DNA from: Acidibrevibacterium fodinaquatile
Lineage (GTDB): Bacteria; Pseudomonadota; Alphaproteobacteria; Acetobacterales; Acetobacteraceae
Reading direction: 5' to 3'
Length of the DNA stretch: 64,000 nt
Assembly: GCF_003352165.1 (NCBI RefSeq)
Contig: NZ_CP029176.1
Location: 1,302,001-1,366,000, forward strand
The position numbers and the translations under genes are program-made. Numbering within the stretch: position 1 is the first letter of the stretch; the number at the start of each line of letters is the position of its first letter. The notes below the pieces were generated by a model, which did not search any database, was not told the origin of the DNA, and was given only the letters and a program-made list of their open reading frames with translations. Of the stretch, positions 62,155 to 64,000 are shown in pieces.

Positions 62155-64000
62155 ATGACCGATGCCGCACGGCCGCTCTACACCCACGCCCAGCTTCGCC
62201 GCCTCCTTGACCCGCAAAGCGTCGCCCTGGTCGGCGCGAGCGAACGCGCGGGGTCATTCGGCGACCGGGTGGCGAGCAATATGGCCGGGTTTCGCGGCCG
62301 CCTTCATCTGGTGAATGCCCGCTATCGGGAGATCGGCGGCAAGCCCTGCTATCCCTCGCTCGCCGCCCTGCCCGAGGTGCCGGATTGCGTCGTGAGCGCG
62401 GTCGCGCGCGAGGCGGTTGAGCCGGTGCTCGAAGAGGCCGCGTCGCTCGGCGTCGGCGGCGCCGTCGTCTTCGCCTCTGGCTACGCCGAGACCGCGAAAC
62501 CCGGGCGCGCCGCCGAGCAGGCGCGGCTTCAGGCGCTGGCGCGCACGCGCGCGATGCCGATTATCGGCCCGAATTGTCTCGGCATCGTGAATTACCTCTC
62601 GGGCGCGGCGATGACGTTCTCGGCGGTGCCGCGCCAAGGGGAGGTCGCGCCGCACGCGGTCGGGATCATCAGCCAGTCGGGCGCGCTCGGCTTCGCGCTC
62701 GCGCTCGCCGTCGCTCACGGCACCGCGGTGAGCCATGTCCTGACCTCGGGCAATTCCTGCGACGTCGATATGGCCGATTATGTCGCCTATCTCGCCGACG
62801 ACCCGGCCTGCCGCGCCATCGCCTGTCTCTTCGAAGGGATGGCCTCACCGCGCCGGCTGCTCGATGCAGCACGCCGCGCCGCCGAGCGCGGCAAGGTGGT
62901 GGTCGCGCACAAGATCGCGGTCGGCGAAAGCGGTGCGGCGGCGGCGCTTTCTCATACCGGCTCGCTCGCCGGCTCAGATGCCGCCTATCGCGCCGCCTTC
63001 GCCCGCGCCGGCATCGTCGTCGTCGATCAGTTCGAGGCTTTGATGGAAACCGCCGCGTTTTTCGCGAAGGCGCCGGCCCCGCGCGGCGCCGGCATCGCCG
63101 TCGTTGCGGCCTCTGGCGGGGCCGCGATCATGGCCGCCGACAAGGCCGAAATCCATGGCGTGCCGCTGCCGCAGCCAGCACCCGCAACCCGCGCCGTTCT
63201 CGAAGCGCGCATCCCCGAGTTCGGCTCGCCGCGCAACCCGTGTGACGTCACCGCGCAGGTGCTGACCGATCCCGAAAGCCTCAACGCCTGCGCCAAGGCG
63301 CTGCTCGACGACCCCGCCTATGCCGCGCTCGTGGTGCCCTCGGTCTATGCCTATGAGCCGGTGGTGCGGCGCATTCTGGCGTTCGATGCCTTGGCGGCGA
63401 CGGCGGGGAAATTCGCCTGCACGATTTGGGTCAACGAGCATCTCGAAGGCCCCGGCGCGCGCGAGGCGGAGACCGCCGCTCATACCGCGCTGTTTCGCTC
63501 GACCGATCGCTGCTTCGCCGCCCTCGCCGCGTGGCTCGCGCGGCCGGCGGCGCCGCACGGGCTCACCCCGGCCGAGCGCTTGGTTCCGGCCGCGGTGCGC
63601 GATGAGGTCGCGGCCGCGCTGGCCAAGGAGGGGGGTGCGATCATCGGCGAGGCGCGGGCCAAGGCGCTGCTCGCGCGCTATGGCATTCCGGTGGTCGGCG
63701 AAGTGGGCGCTGATGACGCCGAGGGCGCGGTGGCGGCGGCCGAGCGGCTCGGCTTTCCGGTCGCCCTCAAGGTTGCGGCGCCCGATCTTGCGCACAAGAC
63801 CGAGATCGGTGGGGTGCGGCTTGGTCTTCGCGATGCTGGGGCGGTGCGCGAAGCGGCGGCCGAGGTGCTGGCGGCGGCAAAGCGGGCGGGGGTTGGTGGC
63901 GCTGGGCTCCTGGTGCAGCGGATGATCCCGGCCGGGCTCGAAATCATGCTCGGGGCGCGCGTCGATCCGCTGTTCGGGCCGCTGGTCGTGGTCGGGCTCG
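62155..64000 (+). CDS. Acetate/acyl--CoA ligase (ADP-forming), 3'-truncated by window end
   Basis: The first 615 codons of an NDP-forming acyl-CoA synthetase. The order is CoA-binding domain (VALVGASERAGSFGDRV, about residues 22-120), succinyl-CoA-ligase-like domains (about 155-460, with GIISQSGALGFAL and the His loop SHTGSLAGSDAAYRAAFARAG) and the start of an ATP-grasp domain (PVALKVAAPDLAHKTEIGGV). It converts an acid, CoA and ATP to acyl-CoA, ADP and phosphate, or the reverse. The substrate is unknown. A divergent TetR gene is next to it. Confidence 0.93.
   Translation, partial: MTDAARPLYTHAQLRRLLDPQSVALVGASERAGSFGDRVASNMAGFRGRLHLVNARYREIGGKPCYPSLAALPEVPDCVVSAVAREAVEPVLEEAASLGVGGAVVFASGYAETAKPGRAAEQARLQALARTRAMPIIGPNCLGIVNYLSGAAMTFSAVPRQGEVAPHAVGIISQSGALGFALALAVAHGTAVSHVLTSGNSCDVDMADYVAYLADDPACRAIACLFEGMASPRRLLDAARRAAERGKVVVAHKIAVGESGAAAALSHTGSLAGSDAAYRAAFARAGIVVVDQFEALMETAAFFAKAPAPRGAGIAVVAASGGAAIMAADKAEIHGVPLPQPAPATRAVLEARIPEFGSPRNPCDVTAQVLTDPESLNACAKALLDDPAYAALVVPSVYAYEPVVRRILAFDALAATAGKFACTIWVNEHLEGPGAREAETAAHTALFRSTDRCFAALAAWLARPAAPHGLTPAERLVPAAVRDEVAAALAKEGGAIIGEARAKALLARYGIPVVGEVGADDAEGAVAAAERLGFPVALKVAAPDLAHKTEIGGVRLGLRDAGAVREAAAEVLAAAKRAGVGGAGLLVQRMIPAGLEIMLGARVDPLFGPLVVVGL

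Overview
The window is gene-dense, high-GC DNA from an alphaproteobacterium. ChpT-like phosphotransferase, SecB, DUF2244 and DUF3553 genes, a ChrR-type anti-sigma factor and the codon usage all fit this. The Rhodospirillales/Acetobacteraceae are the most likely home, but that is inferred from style and not proven. I found no rRNA, tRNA, CRISPR array or prophage. Most of the sequence is chromosomal housekeeping DNA, interrupted by several small dispersed repeats.

Layout. 1-2906 (-): tripartite heavy-metal-type RND efflux system, with the pump gene cut by the window edge. 3009-4765 (-): a small secreted protein and a UbiH-family hydroxylase. 5044-6812 (+): glnK-amtB ammonium module. 6917-7765 (+): cell-wall amidase. 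7909-14063: a divergent pair, a giant AsmA/YhdP-like protein (-) and glnE (+). 14100-18040 (+): bcp, secB, rho, ahcY. 18201-20508: divergent two-component system. 20516-26981 (-): recQ downstream of a complete livKHMGF branched-chain amino-acid ABC operon.

27421-35286 is the most interesting locus. It is a divergon around a TGATCC palindrome at about 30.8 kb. Rightward run an ECF sigma factor, a ChrR zinc anti-sigma factor, an esterase, a DUF1295 reductase-like protein, a second Cfa-family methyltransferase whose catalytic Cys is replaced by Thr, and a membrane protein. Leftward run an FAD desaturase-like oxidoreductase, a DUF1365 protein and a canonical Cfa. Both arms carry a promoter of the type used by the Rhodobacter RpoE-ChrR singlet-oxygen response. 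I read this as a self-contained singlet-oxygen-induced module for phospholipid acyl-chain modification, possibly of the furan or methylated fatty-acid type.

35425-43765 (-): a seven-gene operon joining an RbsABC-type ABC importer, a monoacylglycerol-lipase-like esterase, glpD and glpK, which suggests uptake of glycerol or a related polyol. 43925-49876: a WXXGXW lipoprotein, wrbA, a glycosyltransferase and pheST. 49960-53789 (+): protocatechuate branch pcaDC(fused)-H-G-B. 53832-53968 (+): a short intergenic transcription unit with a PhaR-like box, a -35/-10 pair, a UUUCCUCCCU single-stranded motif and a strong terminator; it resembles the alphaproteobacterial MmgR/ar8 small RNA. 54018-60434: putA, nth, a DUF2244 gene, moaA and a DUF3553 gene. 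60499-61146: chpT. 61144-61373: two MITE-like elements, one a near-perfect inverted copy of an element at 35284-35389. 61384-64000: a TetR regulator divergent from an ADP-forming acyl-CoA synthetase gene cut by the window end.

Recurrent small structures include an AT-rich palindrome family (four copies, three with the same conserved tail, usually at gene ends), the 106-bp MITE pair, and many ATGA/GTGA stop-start overlaps that define tight operons.
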